A stretch of DNA of 61,861 nucleotides, from assembly GCA_020634935.1 (NCBI GenBank), contig JACKAT010000032.1:1-61861 (forward strand), read 5' to 3'. The notes beneath the pieces are model-generated. The model did not search any database. It had not been told where the DNA came from and was given only the letters and a program-made list of their open reading frames with translations. This DNA comes from Anaerolineales bacterium. Its GTDB lineage: Bacteria; Chloroflexota; Anaerolineae; 4572-78; J111. Of this stretch, positions 16,925 to 25,387 are shown one piece after another (the first letter of the stretch is position 1; every line of letters starts with the position of its first letter). The position numbers and the translations under genes are program-made.

Positions 16925-18442
16925 ATGTCAACCCTTGATATACAGCCACAATCTGCCGATACCTCGCTCCCTTCAACTCGTATCGTCCGGCTCGTGTTTA
17001 ACGCGCTGGTGGTGGGGCTGTGGTTGTGGCTTTACCGCCCTATCTTCGACTACCTCGCCATCATCTTCACCCGCGAAGATTTTCGCACCAACCAAATCGT
17101 CCTCATTGCTATCGTTATCCTGATTGGGATGCGCCTGCGCCGGAGCGACCATCGTCTGCGTCTTGATATCGAGCCGCACCTGGCCCCGCTGCCGTTGAGT
17201 TTGGCGCTCGGCGGCTCGCTGGCCTACCTGCTGGTCGAGCGCTTTCTCGATATTAACACCCTCTCGGCCGGATTGTTTGGGCTGGCGACGTATGGGCTGC
17301 TTGGTTTGTGGCTGGCCCCGCGGCCGTGGCGACAGGGCTTGCCCGCTGCGCTGCTGCTCATCGGGGCGCTGCCCTTTGGCGAGCATCTGCAAACCTTCGT
17401 CGGCTATCCGCTGCGCATTTTAACCGCCGGCATCGTCCGCGACGGGTTAGGCGCGGCCGGCGTCGGTTCCGTCGGCATCGACACCATCTTGGTGCTGGAA
17501 AACGGCGTCTCCCACATCGACCTGCCATGCAGCGGCATCAAGAGCTTGTGGACCGGCGCGCTCTTTCTCATCGCCGCTACCTGGATCGAACGGCGGCCGA
17601 TCAACCTGCGCTGGCTGCTGAGCGCGCTGATTTTTGCCGGCTTGCTGTTTGCCGCCAACTTGGCCCGCGTCAGCCTTCTGGTCGTGGTCGGGCAGGTGGC
17701 CGGCTGGCCCTTGGCAGCCGAGATGCTGCATGTGCCGCTGGGGGTGCTGGGCTTTGTGGCCGCCTGTTTAGGGGCGCTGGGGCTGTTGCGGCTGCAAAAA
17801 CCGCTCCCTCCCCTCGATGACGAGCGCGAGCGAGTGGCCCAGCTTACTCGCCCGCCCTGGCTGCTGCCCGGCCTGGCCGTCGCCATTGTGGCGATGGGGC
17901 TGCTCTACAGCCCGCGACCGCACACCGGCTTGACCACCGCCCCGCTCCAGTGGGCTTTCCCGCCCGACCTGGTAACCGAACCGATGCCCCTCACTCCCGA
18001 CGAGTTCGAGTGGCTCACCCGCGACGGCGCAGAGTCAGCCGACCGCCACCGCTTCGAGTGGCGCGGCCTCACCGGCTCGATGATCTTGATCACCAGCAGC
18101 ACCTGGCGCGGCCACCACCGCCCCGAACGCTGCTTTGAGGTGTATGGCCTGTCGCTGGAGGACTCGCAGACCCAACTCATCAACCCCGATTTTCCGCTGC
18201 GCGTCGTTTCTCTGGGCTACGGCGACAAGGCCGCCCAACTGTCCGCCGTTTACTGGTTTCAATCCGCCCACCGCACCACCGACGACTACGCCACCCGCAT
18301 GTGGGCCGACCTCGATCCCGGCCGGGAGCGCTGGGTCCTGGTCTCAATGCTCTTCGACGACCACCACGATCCCGCCGCCGGCGATTTATCGGAACTCTAT
18401 ACCGCTCTGCACCAGGCCGTTGCCGAAGGGTTAACCCCGTAA
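16925..18442 (+). CDS. xrtO: Exosortase (exosortase O-like) with C-terminal EpsI-type domain
   Basis: A 505-aa multi-pass membrane transpeptidase of the exosortase/archaeosortase family, which cleaves and re-anchors PEP-CTERM proteins. About eight hydrophobic helices fill residues 20-300. The catalytic set is complete: Cys202 in DLPCSGIKS, Arg248 in NLARVSLLV and His269 in EMLHVPLG. After the last helix (about 320-335), residues 345-505 form an EpsI-like domain with the WRGHHRPERCFEVYG motif. The next gene on the same strand encodes a PEP-CTERM membrane protein. The xrtO name is from memory of this pairing and is less certain than the family. The gene is GC-rich compared with its surroundings. 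Confidence 0.85.
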   Translation: MSTLDIQPQSADTSLPSTRIVRLVFNALVVGLWLWLYRPIFDYLAIIFTREDFRTNQIVLIAIVILIGMRLRRSDHRLRLDIEPHLAPLPLSLALGGSLAYLLVERFLDINTLSAGLFGLATYGLLGLWLAPRPWRQGLPAALLLIGALPFGEHLQTFVGYPLRILTAGIVRDGLGAAGVGSVGIDTILVLENGVSHIDLPCSGIKSLWTGALFLIAATWIERRPINLRWLLSALIFAGLLFAANLARVSLLVVVGQVAGWPLAAEMLHVPLGVLGFVAACLGALGLLRLQKPLPPLDDERERVAQLTRPPWLLPGLAVAIVAMGLLYSPRPHTGLTTAPLQWAFPPDLVTEPMPLTPDEFEWLTRDGAESADRHRFEWRGLTGSMILITSSTWRGHHRPERCFEVYGLSLEDSQTQLINPDFPLRVVSLGYGDKAAQLSAVYWFQSAHRTTDDYATRMWADLDPGRERWVLVSMLFDDHHDPAAGDLSELYTALHQAVAEGLTP

Positions 18443-18494
18443 CGCCAATCGCCGATTGGCCGGACAGTTACAATTTAACGGGCAGTATAGATCG

Positions 18495-18546
18495 GAGCGA
18501 CAAAGCTTGCTTTGTCAAACGCGATCAAAGCAAGCTTTGATGCTCC
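18495..18546. repeat. Imperfect hairpin before the PEP-CTERM gene
   Basis: GGAGCGACAAAGCTTGC at the start of an arm at 18495-18515 pairs with 18526-18546, 19 of 21 positions matching. The right arm overlaps the first unit of the 24-base tandem repeat. It lies in the 176-base gap between the exosortase and its presumed target. Confidence 0.6.
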
Positions 18547-18601
18547 AGTTCTTGCAAGCTTTGATGCTCCAGTTCTTGCAAGCTTTGATGCTCCAGTTCT
18601 T
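18530..18601. repeat. Three perfect tandem copies of a 24-bp unit
   Basis: Units at 18530-18553, 18554-18577 and 18578-18601 are identical and begin GCAAGCTTTGATGCTCC. The array ends five bases before the AAGGAG ribosome site of the PEP-CTERM gene. Perfect identity suggests recent expansion. Confidence 0.9.
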
Positions 18602-18618
18602 GATTAAGGAGATAAACA

Positions 18619-21534
18619 ATGAACCAACCTAACCTTCTCCGCAAAATCTTTAACCCCTGCCTGTGGGGTTACGGCCTGTTCTGGTCGTGGAATCTGATCT
18701 TTCTGGCCTTTGTGCTGCTGGGCTTTGCCCCGCGCCTGCTGCCGGAGATGCTGCAAGCGACCCGGGCCGGCGACATTCCCAGCACGTTTCTGGCCTACGC
18801 CGTCATCTTGACCTTGATCCCGGTCGCCGCCGTGGTCCTGGGGCTGACGCTGCTGCGCCGCTCGCCGGGACGGCTGTTTGTCCTCGGTTACGGCGTCGAA
18901 GGGCCGTTGATGCTGATGATCGCCATTCGTTTCTTCGCGGTGCGGGAAATGACGGCGGCGGTTGGCCTGTTGATGACTCTGGCTGGGCTGGGGCTGGCGG
19001 CCCTCTTGTGGCAAATCCTCGATCAACCCATCGACCGGCGCGGTTCGCTGCTGACCTATGTTCGGGTCATCGGCCTGACGTTGCTGCTGCTGATTGGGCT
19101 GTACGGCGGCTTGTGGGTGGCGTTCTACGCCTTACCGGTAGCGGTGTTTGGCCTCCGCGCGTTGGGCGACCTGATCATGGGCCTGCCCGAGGCGCTGGCT
19201 AACTTCTGGCGCTCTTTGGCCGATCTGGAGTGGCTGTGGCTGCCCTTCGCCATCCTGGGCTCGATCCTGATCGTTTACAGCGGCACGCTCTTTGTTTTGA
19301 TGCCCATCGCCGTGCCGGTGCTGTGCGTCCGGGCCTGGTGGCGCGGGGTGCGGGCGCTGGCGGCTAAGCAGGGCCTCATCCCGGCCGTAGTGGCGCCGGT
19401 GCTGATCGCCGTTGTCGCTGTTACAGCGGTCATCCGGCTCAGCCGCCAGCCGCAGCACGAGGCCTTTGCCTTACTGGAAAACGCCCCCACCTCCCCGGCC
19501 GAGGCCGAGGCCCTGCTGGCCCGGCAGGACGACATTCGGGCCGGGCTGGTCAACGCCTATCTGGCTCCCTTCCGTTATTTCAGCAGCGTCGGCGAGGTCC
19601 GCCACATCACCGATCTCTACGAAGGGGCTTTCAAGTTGCCCCACGATTGGGCCGAAAGCGTCCAGTATTTATATGAAGTGGTGGCCCGCCCGGTGCTGTA
19701 CGAGCCGGTCGAGCCGGTCACAGCCAGGCGGTTTAACTGGGAGGAGCAGGTCTTTCTGAAGGAACCGGCCCGCGCCGCCGAACTGTACGCCAACTTCTTC
19801 GACCAACCCATCGCCGAGGCCGAACGCGAAACCATCGTCGAAGCCGTGCGCTCGACCTGGTCGGTGGAGCAAGCCGCGGCCGCCTGGCGTACCGTCGATG
19901 ACCGTGAAGTTCATCTGCTGCGCCAGGAAGTAACGGTCGATGAGCAGGGCGATTGGGCCGAGGTGGAACTGTATGAGGTCTACCAAAACCAAACCAACCA
20001 GCGCCAGGAAGTGGTTTACTACTTCAGCCTGCCGGAGTCGGCGGTCATCACCGGCGTCTGGTTAGGCAACAGCGCCGACCGCGCCGAGCGCTTCACCTAC
20101 CAGGTGGCCCCGCGCGGCGCGGCCCAGGCGGTGTACCGCAACGAGATCCGGCGGCGCATGGACCCGGCCTTGGTCGAACAGATCGGGCCGCGCCAGTACC
20201 GGCTGCGCGTCTTTCCGGTTCAGCCGGAGCAGTGGCGGGCTAGCGCCGCCTCCGAGCGCTACCTTATTGAAGCGGCCCCGCCCCTGCATATGTGGTTGAC
20301 CTATCGGGTTATGGCCGGGGACAACGGCTGGGCGCTGCCCCACTTGGCCGAAAAGCGCAACGTCTACTGGGACGCCGACTCGGTTCGGCTGGTCAACGGC
20401 CAACCGCTGGTCACGGCTGACGACGCCTGGCTGCCGGCGGCGATCCCGCCCACCGGGACGGTGACGCCGGCCACTCACCGGATCGATTTCCCCGGCGGGC
20501 AATCGGTGCTGGTCCGGCCGGTTACCGAGAGCGATCTGCCTGATCTGCCTTCGGGCTTGCGGCTGGCCGTCGTGCTCGATCGCTCCCGCAGTATGGCCGC
20601 GCACCAGGCCGGGGTCAAGTCGGCCCTGGCCCGGCTGGCCGAGACGGCCGGCGACACGGCGGTTGATGTCTACCTGACCGCTTCCCCGTTTCGCGGCGAA
20701 GGGCCAGCGACGACCACCCTGGCCGCGTTGAATGTGGATGAGGTAGTCTACTTTGGCGGCCAGAACGCCGCTAGCCTGTTAACCCAGTTCAATGAATTAG
20801 ATCATAATGAAGCCTACGACGCCATCTTTGTACTGACCGACGGCAGCGGCTATAAACTGGGCGACAGCGACACGGCGGTCGCCTCGCCCGACGCGCCGCT
20901 CTGGCTGGTTCACCTGGGCGGCGATATCTCGCTGGGCTACGATGACGCCACCCTGGCCGCGATTCAGGCCAGCGGCGGCGGCGTGGCCGGCAGCATCGAT
21001 GAAGCCCTGACCCGCCTGGCCGTTTCGCGGGCCGGCCAGGCCGATATCTTTGTCAGCGACAGCGCAGACCCGGGCGCGTTCGACTGGGTTGACGGCTACG
21101 TCTGGCTGACGCTGCCCACCTCGGTCGCGGCCGGCCTGGATGTCAAACCAATTATCCACCCGGCGGACGATCCTTTCGCTGCCTTGGCCGCCCGGCGGCT
21201 GATCCTGGGCGAGATGCACCGGCAGCGGGTCTGGCTCAGCAACTTAGAGACGCTCGATCACCTGCACGCCCTGGCCGTTAATAACAGCATCGTCACCCCC
21301 TACTCGTCGATGATCGTGCTGGTCAATGAACAGCAGCGCGATTTGCTCAAGCAGCTCGAGAACCGCCCCGACCGCTTCAACCGCGAGTATGAGGACGTCG
21401 GCGAGACCGCCGAACTTAGTCCTTTTGCCGTGACCGGCGTGCCGGAGCCGGAGGAGTGGCTGCTGATCATACTGGCCGTGGCCCTGCTGGCCTGGTACTG
21501 GAGCCGGTCGGCGCGGCATCGAGCGCTGGTGTAG
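18619..21534 (+). CDS. PEP-CTERM integral membrane protein with VIT and VWA-like regions
   Basis: A 971-aa protein like the TIGR02921 family of multi-pass PEP-CTERM proteins. Residues about 15-275 contain seven or eight membrane helices. A helical linker follows, then a VIT-like beta domain (about 430-560: VELYEVYQNQTNQRQEVVYYFSLPESA) and a VWA-like domain (about 640-790) with a degenerate MIDAS motif (VVLDRSRSM). The C-terminus is a tripartite sorting signal: VPEPEEW, the hydrophobic stretch LLIILAVALLAWYW, then the basic RSARHR tail. It is the likely sole substrate of the exosortase encoded just upstream. AAGGAGATAAACA before the ATG fixes the start. The function beyond surface anchoring is unknown. 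Confidence 0.87.
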   Translation: MNQPNLLRKIFNPCLWGYGLFWSWNLIFLAFVLLGFAPRLLPEMLQATRAGDIPSTFLAYAVILTLIPVAAVVLGLTLLRRSPGRLFVLGYGVEGPLMLMIAIRFFAVREMTAAVGLLMTLAGLGLAALLWQILDQPIDRRGSLLTYVRVIGLTLLLLIGLYGGLWVAFYALPVAVFGLRALGDLIMGLPEALANFWRSLADLEWLWLPFAILGSILIVYSGTLFVLMPIAVPVLCVRAWWRGVRALAAKQGLIPAVVAPVLIAVVAVTAVIRLSRQPQHEAFALLENAPTSPAEAEALLARQDDIRAGLVNAYLAPFRYFSSVGEVRHITDLYEGAFKLPHDWAESVQYLYEVVARPVLYEPVEPVTARRFNWEEQVFLKEPARAAELYANFFDQPIAEAERETIVEAVRSTWSVEQAAAAWRTVDDREVHLLRQEVTVDEQGDWAEVELYEVYQNQTNQRQEVVYYFSLPESAVITGVWLGNSADRAERFTYQVAPRGAAQAVYRNEIRRRMDPALVEQIGPRQYRLRVFPVQPEQWRASAASERYLIEAAPPLHMWLTYRVMAGDNGWALPHLAEKRNVYWDADSVRLVNGQPLVTADDAWLPAAIPPTGTVTPATHRIDFPGGQSVLVRPVTESDLPDLPSGLRLAVVLDRSRSMAAHQAGVKSALARLAETAGDTAVDVYLTASPFRGEGPATTTLAALNVDEVVYFGGQNAASLLTQFNELDHNEAYDAIFVLTDGSGYKLGDSDTAVASPDAPLWLVHLGGDISLGYDDATLAAIQASGGGVAGSIDEALTRLAVSRAGQADIFVSDSADPGAFDWVDGYVWLTLPTSVAAGLDVKPIIHPADDPFAALAARRLILGEMHRQRVWLSNLETLDHLHALAVNNSIVTPYSSMIVLVNEQQRDLLKQLENRPDRFNREYEDVGETAELSPFAVTGVPEPEEWLLIILAVALLAWYWSRSARHRALV

Positions 21535-21689
21535 TTAGGAGGGGGCAGGATGTAACTTTCTACTTTGTTCAAGCGGTAATGGGTAATTGACTATTTACGC
21601 CCTATTAGCATAGAAAATAGTTGTAGGGTAAAATGGGCGAATACACGTTGAGTAGATAAATTTGAAACTATTGGAGAAGACTTCCCACT

Positions 21690-22340
21690 ATGGATGCATT
21701 GATCAGCCTTATGAGTTTGATTTTACACTTTGATGAACATCTCAAGACATTTATTCAAAACTATGGTACCTGGACCTATGCGCTGTTATTTATCATTATC
21801 TTTTGTGAGACAGGGCTGGTTGTTACGCCATTTTTGCCGGGCGACTCGTTGTTGTTTGCCGCCGGCGCTCTCGCGGCGCTGGGTGATCTTAATCCCTTAT
21901 GGCTGCTGGGGTTATTGATCATGGCCGCCTTTGCCGGAGACACGGTTAATTATTGGGTGGGGCATTATGTGGGCGAACGGGCGTTTGAAGGGTATATACC
22001 GCTGGTCAAAAAGCAGCATTTGCTTCATACCCAAAACTTTTATGAGAAGTACGGCGGAAAAACGATTATTCTGGCCCGGTTTATTCCTATTGTACGCACC
22101 TTTGCGCCTTTTGTGGCCGGTATTGGGCGGATGAACTACGGGCGGTTTATCACTTACAATATTGTGGGGGGGGTTATGTGGGTCTCCCTATTTGTTTTGG
22201 CCGGTTTCTTCTTTGGCAATCTAGCCTTTGTTCAAGAGAATTTCAGCGTGGTCGTGCTGGTCATCATCTTTATCTCGGTGCTGCCGATGCTGTTTGAACT
22301 GGTCAAACATCGCTTATCCGTTTCAAAAGAAGCTGTCTGA
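21690..22340 (+). CDS. DedA/SNARE-associated family membrane protein
   Basis: A 216-aa DedA-family protein. The family acts as undecaprenyl-phosphate or phospholipid flippases/transporters. The signature parts are present: FCETGLVVTPFLPGDSLLFAAG at about 44-65, GDTVNYWVGHYVG at about 87-100, FYEKYGGKTIILARFIPIVRTFAPFVAG at about 116-143 and NIVGGVMWVSLFVLAG. The key arginines in ARFIPIVR are intact. It has four to six membrane segments and a normal length. It starts with ATG after TTGGAGAAG. The gene stands alone. Confidence 0.92.
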   Translation: MDALISLMSLILHFDEHLKTFIQNYGTWTYALLFIIIFCETGLVVTPFLPGDSLLFAAGALAALGDLNPLWLLGLLIMAAFAGDTVNYWVGHYVGERAFEGYIPLVKKQHLLHTQNFYEKYGGKTIILARFIPIVRTFAPFVAGIGRMNYGRFITYNIVGGVMWVSLFVLAGFFFGNLAFVQENFSVVVLVIIFISVLPMLFELVKHRLSVSKEAV

Positions 22341-22358
22341 GTAACTGCTCAGGCGTGT

Positions 22359-22448
22359 CATTTCGTAGCCGCAGGCGCAGAAATCCCTACAACGTTCAGT
22401 TGCCAGCACCCTGCTGGGGGATTTCTCGCGCCTTCGTCGCTCGAACTG
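22359..22448. repeat. REP-like imperfect palindrome after the DedA gene
   Basis: GGCGCAGAAATCCC on the left pairs with GGGGATTTCTCGCGCC on the right, and the symmetry extends imperfectly outward (CGTAGCCGCA with TTCGTCGCTCG). The loop holds a small CCAGCA-CCC-TGCTGG hairpin. It lies between convergent genes. Elements with GAGAAATC arms are widespread between bacterial genes. Confidence 0.6.
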
Positions 22449-22465
22449 ACCTGACGGCTGATTAG

Positions 22466-23254
22466 TTATAGATTTGTTACCAGGCCCGACACCTCACTGT
22501 CACCGGCGCTGTCGTCGGTTGAGCCATTGGCCGGGGGTGTTCCGTTCGCCTCTGTCTTGCCCCCGCGCCGGCGCTCGACCACCTTGAAGCCCCACCGTTG
22601 GAGATCCTTTTTGATCTCGAGCTGATAGTCATAACCGACCAGCACCCCGGCGGCCAACTGCAAATATTGGACCAACTTTCTGGCCAGGGTATTGGCCGCG
22701 TTGACATGCGCTTCGCGTTGAACCTTCCCGGCGTCCCGCGCCTTGATCGTGGCCGTATAAGTTTCGTAATTGTCGATGACCTCGGCCAGCGCCGGGATAG
22801 TAAAGCGCTCTTCCTCCGGGCGGCTCTCTTCTTGGGCGATATAACTTGCCATCACCGCCAGCCGCTCTTTTTGATCGCGGGGCGTCCGGATATGGGCCGT
22901 TTCTTTTTTCGTGGTAAAGCCCCACTCCTGCGCTTTGGCCGGTCGATCCGGATACGCGGCGGCAATCGTCTTCAGCATCGACGAGACCAGATCTTTAGAG
23001 CGCTGCTCCAACTTCGGCGCGACATCGGCGGCCACGGCGCGTTGCGCTTCACCTTCGGCCATCTTCTTTTCACAGTCGAGGATTTGTTGCAGCAAGTCTT
23101 GAATCATGGGGGTGAACAGATTCTGCTTCTTCGCCGGCAGCGTCTGTTCTTGGGCCAGGTATTTTTTGGTCAAGATAATAACATCGGCCCGTTTGAGGTT
23201 ACTGGGAAAGACGACTTGAAAAGCCCCCTGTTTATCGAGACAAATGTTCAGCAT
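22466..23254 (-). CDS. Hypothetical protein, helical
   Basis: A 262-aa soluble, largely helical protein that I do not recognise. The first 35 residues look like a beta-strand module (MLNICLDKQGAFQVVFPSN). Two long helical segments with many K/E/Q follow (about 40-85 and 165-215), and the last 30 residues are a low-complexity S/D/G-rich tail. There are no membrane segments or catalytic motifs. GGAG stands seven bases before the ATG, supporting the start. It converges on the DedA gene, and a long repeat-rich gene-free stretch lies upstream. Confidence 0.65.
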   Translation of the reverse strand: MLNICLDKQGAFQVVFPSNLKRADVIILTKKYLAQEQTLPAKKQNLFTPMIQDLLQQILDCEKKMAEGEAQRAVAADVAPKLEQRSKDLVSSMLKTIAAAYPDRPAKAQEWGFTTKKETAHIRTPRDQKERLAVMASYIAQEESRPEEERFTIPALAEVIDNYETYTATIKARDAGKVQREAHVNAANTLARKLVQYLQLAAGVLVGYDYQLEIKKDLQRWGFKVVERRRGGKTEANGTPPANGSTDDSAGDSEVSGLVTNL

Positions 23255-23603
23255 GAGGTAACTCCGATCAAAATGGGTATTGGAATAGTGTGTGTCAGGT
23301 TAGAGAACTATTAAGTTTATTAACCTCTCCTTAACCCAGTATACCCAACTTTAATCATATGTCTACCCCAACCATCAAATTTTGGCGATGGGACGGAGGC
23401 GATTAGAGATGAGGAGATTAGGTGATAGCAGAACGAGGGTTGGTGTTATAAATTGAAGCCTAGCGCCTCGATTGGAGATGTAGCCGTCATATTCCGCTGT
23501 GAAGTTTTGGCTCTCTTTCAACCGACGCTAATTGAGGGTCTCCAGCCGCGCCGAGGCGGCTTTTGCCGCTGTAAGAGACGCGTTTCCAACTAAAAAGACA
23601 AGT

Positions 23604-23800
23604 TTTCCAACGTAGACAACGTCTTTTTCAATATTGACTTAATCTTTCCAATGTAGGTAACGTCTTTTTCAATATTTGCTTAAGTCTTCCAACGTAGATA
23701 ACGTCTTTTTCAATATTGACTTAATTTTTCCAACGTCAGCAGCGTCTTTTTCAATATTTGTTGAATTTTTCCAACGCCGGCAGCGTCTTTTTCAGTAAAA
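23604..23800. repeat. 41-bp tandem repeat, about five units
   Basis: The anchor CCAACG/CCAATG recurs at 23607, 23648, 23689, 23730 and 23771, exactly 41 bases apart. Each unit carries AACGTCTTTTTCAATATT followed by a variable T-rich segment. Units differ at a few positions, and the divergence grows to the right. All segments of the unit are related, which excludes unique spacers. Confidence 0.9.
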
Positions 23801-24161
23801 ACGCCTTGTCTTGACCGAATTCAGCGTCTTTGCCACCAAAAACGCCTTATATTTGCGGTGAATACCGCCCTCAGCCTTACAAATGCCGTCTTTTTACCGG
23901 CTTCAGCAACTCTCCCAGTGAAAACGCTTTGTTTTTATCACCCGCAGCGTCTTCGGCTGTGCCGGTGACTTATATTTATCCAACACAATGCCCCTGTCGA
24001 TCTTGATCAGCCATCGTCATCTGAGTTTCTCCGTTCGACGTTTCCCGTACATGTTTTGCTTGTATGGATTGTGGGCGTGTTGGCGGAGGTAGAGAAAAGT
24101 ATGAGGGATGAATGATGAATGATGAAGGGTTTTGGTAGTGGAGCGAGGCGTATGGGGGTAA

Positions 24162-24204
24162 AATATAAATACCTCGCATCGATTCCGCGCGAGGTATTTA
24201 TATT
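24162..24204. repeat. AT-rich 16-bp perfect hairpin
   Basis: AATATAAATACCTCGC at 24162-24177 pairs perfectly with 24189-24204 across an 11-base loop. There is no T tail. It could be an operator or the 3' end of a small RNA; no function is shown. Confidence 0.6.
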
Positions 24205-24395
24205 ATAGAAACCAGAATATGCTCAATGTAAAAATGATATCGTATCTTTGGGCGGTCGTCAAGGCGAAGGTGTTTTTTTTGAACATTGTCAAACACGACG
24301 GCGGCGGCTACAATAATGTTTAGATTGCAGGGCTGTGGTAAAACTCTGGTCTATTTGGTTGATGGAGATTTTAATATGGCTGTGACAGCAATCGC

Positions 24396-24470
24396 GTAGG
24401 TTGGGTCGAGGCACGAGACCCAACCTTACCCGCCCGTTGGTGTCGGGTTTCGTGCCTCAACCCGACCTAC
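24396..24470. repeat. REP-like palindrome (GTAGGTTGGG type)
   Basis: A 26-base arm at 24396-24421 starting GTAGGTTGGGTCGAGGCAC is repeated inverted at 24445-24470 with three differences. Repeats of this GTAGGTTGGG...CCCAACC type are very common between genes in many bacterial phyla. Confidence 0.8.
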
Positions 24471-24548
24471 ATCTAAACCAAACTATAAAAGTCATGAGTA
24501 TCCGTTGGACAATCTAGGCCAGTTGGTGGTAAACTGAGCGCTCACTTT

Positions 24549-24593
24549 AGAGTTTGTAGAGTTTATAGAGTTTGTGGAGTTTGTGGAGTTTTA
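24549..24593. repeat. 9-bp minisatellite, five units, inverted orientation
   Basis: AGAGTTTGT, AGAGTTTAT, AGAGTTTGT, GGAGTTTGT and GGAGTTTTA follow in exact 9-base register. They are the reverse complement of the family at 15870-15949. The array lies about 160 bases before the carbonic-anhydrase-like gene. Confidence 0.85.
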
Positions 24594-24756
24594 GGGTTAG
24601 GCGAGTTTGATGAGGCATCCCATAGTTGATAAGGAATAAGAATAGGGTTAGCTTGCCGGTCTTAATTTTCCCTTAATCCCTCCACCCTCCCCCCTACTTC
24701 CTGATTTGGACCCATAGACGGCAACTTGAGTTATAGTTGAGAGAGGTAAAGAACCT

Positions 24757-25296
24757 ATGCCTATAATTGAATATCAAGGAAAGAAGCCTCAAATTGCCGA
24801 AGGGGTCTATATTGCTCCGACCGCCGTGGTTATTGGTGATGTGATCATCGAGGAAGGGGCTAATATCTGGTTCGGTACGGTGATACGGGGAGATGTGGGG
24901 CAGATTGTGATTGGCCCGCGAGCCAGTGTTCAGGATAATACGGTGGTGCATGTCAATCGCCGCCACAACACCATTGTCAAGGCGGATGTGGTGATTGGCC
25001 ATGCGGCGGTGATTGAAGGCTGCGTCATCGAAGCGGGCTGCCTGATCGGCATGAATGCGACCGTTCTATCCGGCGCGACCGTTGAGGCCGGGGCGATTAT
25101 TGCCGCGGGCAGTGTGGTCCGTGAAAATCAGACGATTCCGGCTCGGATGCTGGCCGCCGGTGTTCCGGCCAAAGTCAAAGGCCCGGTCTCCGAGACCGCG
25201 CTGCATCATGCCGCCGAAGCCAGCGCGTCTTACCAGCGGGTCTCAAGAACGTATATGGCGATGGATCAGTCAGGCCAGAGTGAGAAACTGTTTTAA
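24757..25296 (+). CDS. Gamma-carbonic anhydrase-like left-handed beta-helix protein
   Basis: A 179-aa protein of the gamma-CA/PaaY/YrdA group. Hexapeptide repeats run from about residue 12 to 135 (IAPTAVVIGDVIIEEGANIWFGTVIRGD), followed by a C-terminal helix. Family members are zinc trimers acting on CO2/bicarbonate or thioesters. Of the three zinc histidines, two are present, His65 in NTVVHVN and His82 in VIGHAAVIEGC. The third, normally His in HGC, is Glu87. Zinc binding or activity may therefore differ. ATG follows GAGAGAGG at about ten bases. The next gene, CarD, lies 91 bases downstream on the same strand. Confidence 0.87.
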   Translation: MPIIEYQGKKPQIAEGVYIAPTAVVIGDVIIEEGANIWFGTVIRGDVGQIVIGPRASVQDNTVVHVNRRHNTIVKADVVIGHAAVIEGCVIEAGCLIGMNATVLSGATVEAGAIIAAGSVVRENQTIPARMLAAGVPAKVKGPVSETALHHAAEASASYQRVSRTYMAMDQSGQSEKLF

Positions 25297-25387
25297 AAGT
25301 GAACGTTTACAGAGTTGTTCACAGATTTACTCTAAGAGTAGAGCTATTATATCTTTTATTATGTAGTTAGGGAAAGGAGAGTCCATT

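Larger units (their letters stand above)
23255..24756. other. 1.5-kb gene-free, repeat-rich stretch
   Basis: No frame here looks like a gene. It holds in order: a 41-bp tandem array (23604-23800) with a decaying tail of AACGCC/GCGTCTT pieces to about 23960, an AT-rich 16-bp hairpin (24162-24204), a REP-like palindrome (24396-24470) and a 9-bp minisatellite (24549-24593). No cluster of DnaA boxes was seen, so an origin is not supported. Confidence 0.7.

Noticed and set aside
17308..17820. Long overlapping frames on both strands within the exosortase and PEP-CTERM genes
   Set aside because: High GC lengthens chance frames; the exosortase and PEP-CTERM frames have clear motifs and the others do not.
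23604..23800. 41-bp periodic array considered as CRISPR
   Set aside because: All parts of the unit are related between copies, so there are no unique spacers, and no cas genes are present.
23976..24179. 67-codon minus-strand frame
   Set aside because: Low-complexity P/S-rich translation over a repeat region, no ribosome site.
24660..24737. TTAAT repeated at 11 bases plus TATAGT before the carbonic-anhydrase-like gene, as a fifth CCACT-type promoter
   Set aside because: Only two weak units, and the 27-base distance to the -10 box is not kept.
23255..24756. Gap considered as replication origin because parAB lies in the window
   Set aside because: No cluster of DnaA boxes, no dnaA/dnaN genes, and parAB is 22 kb away.
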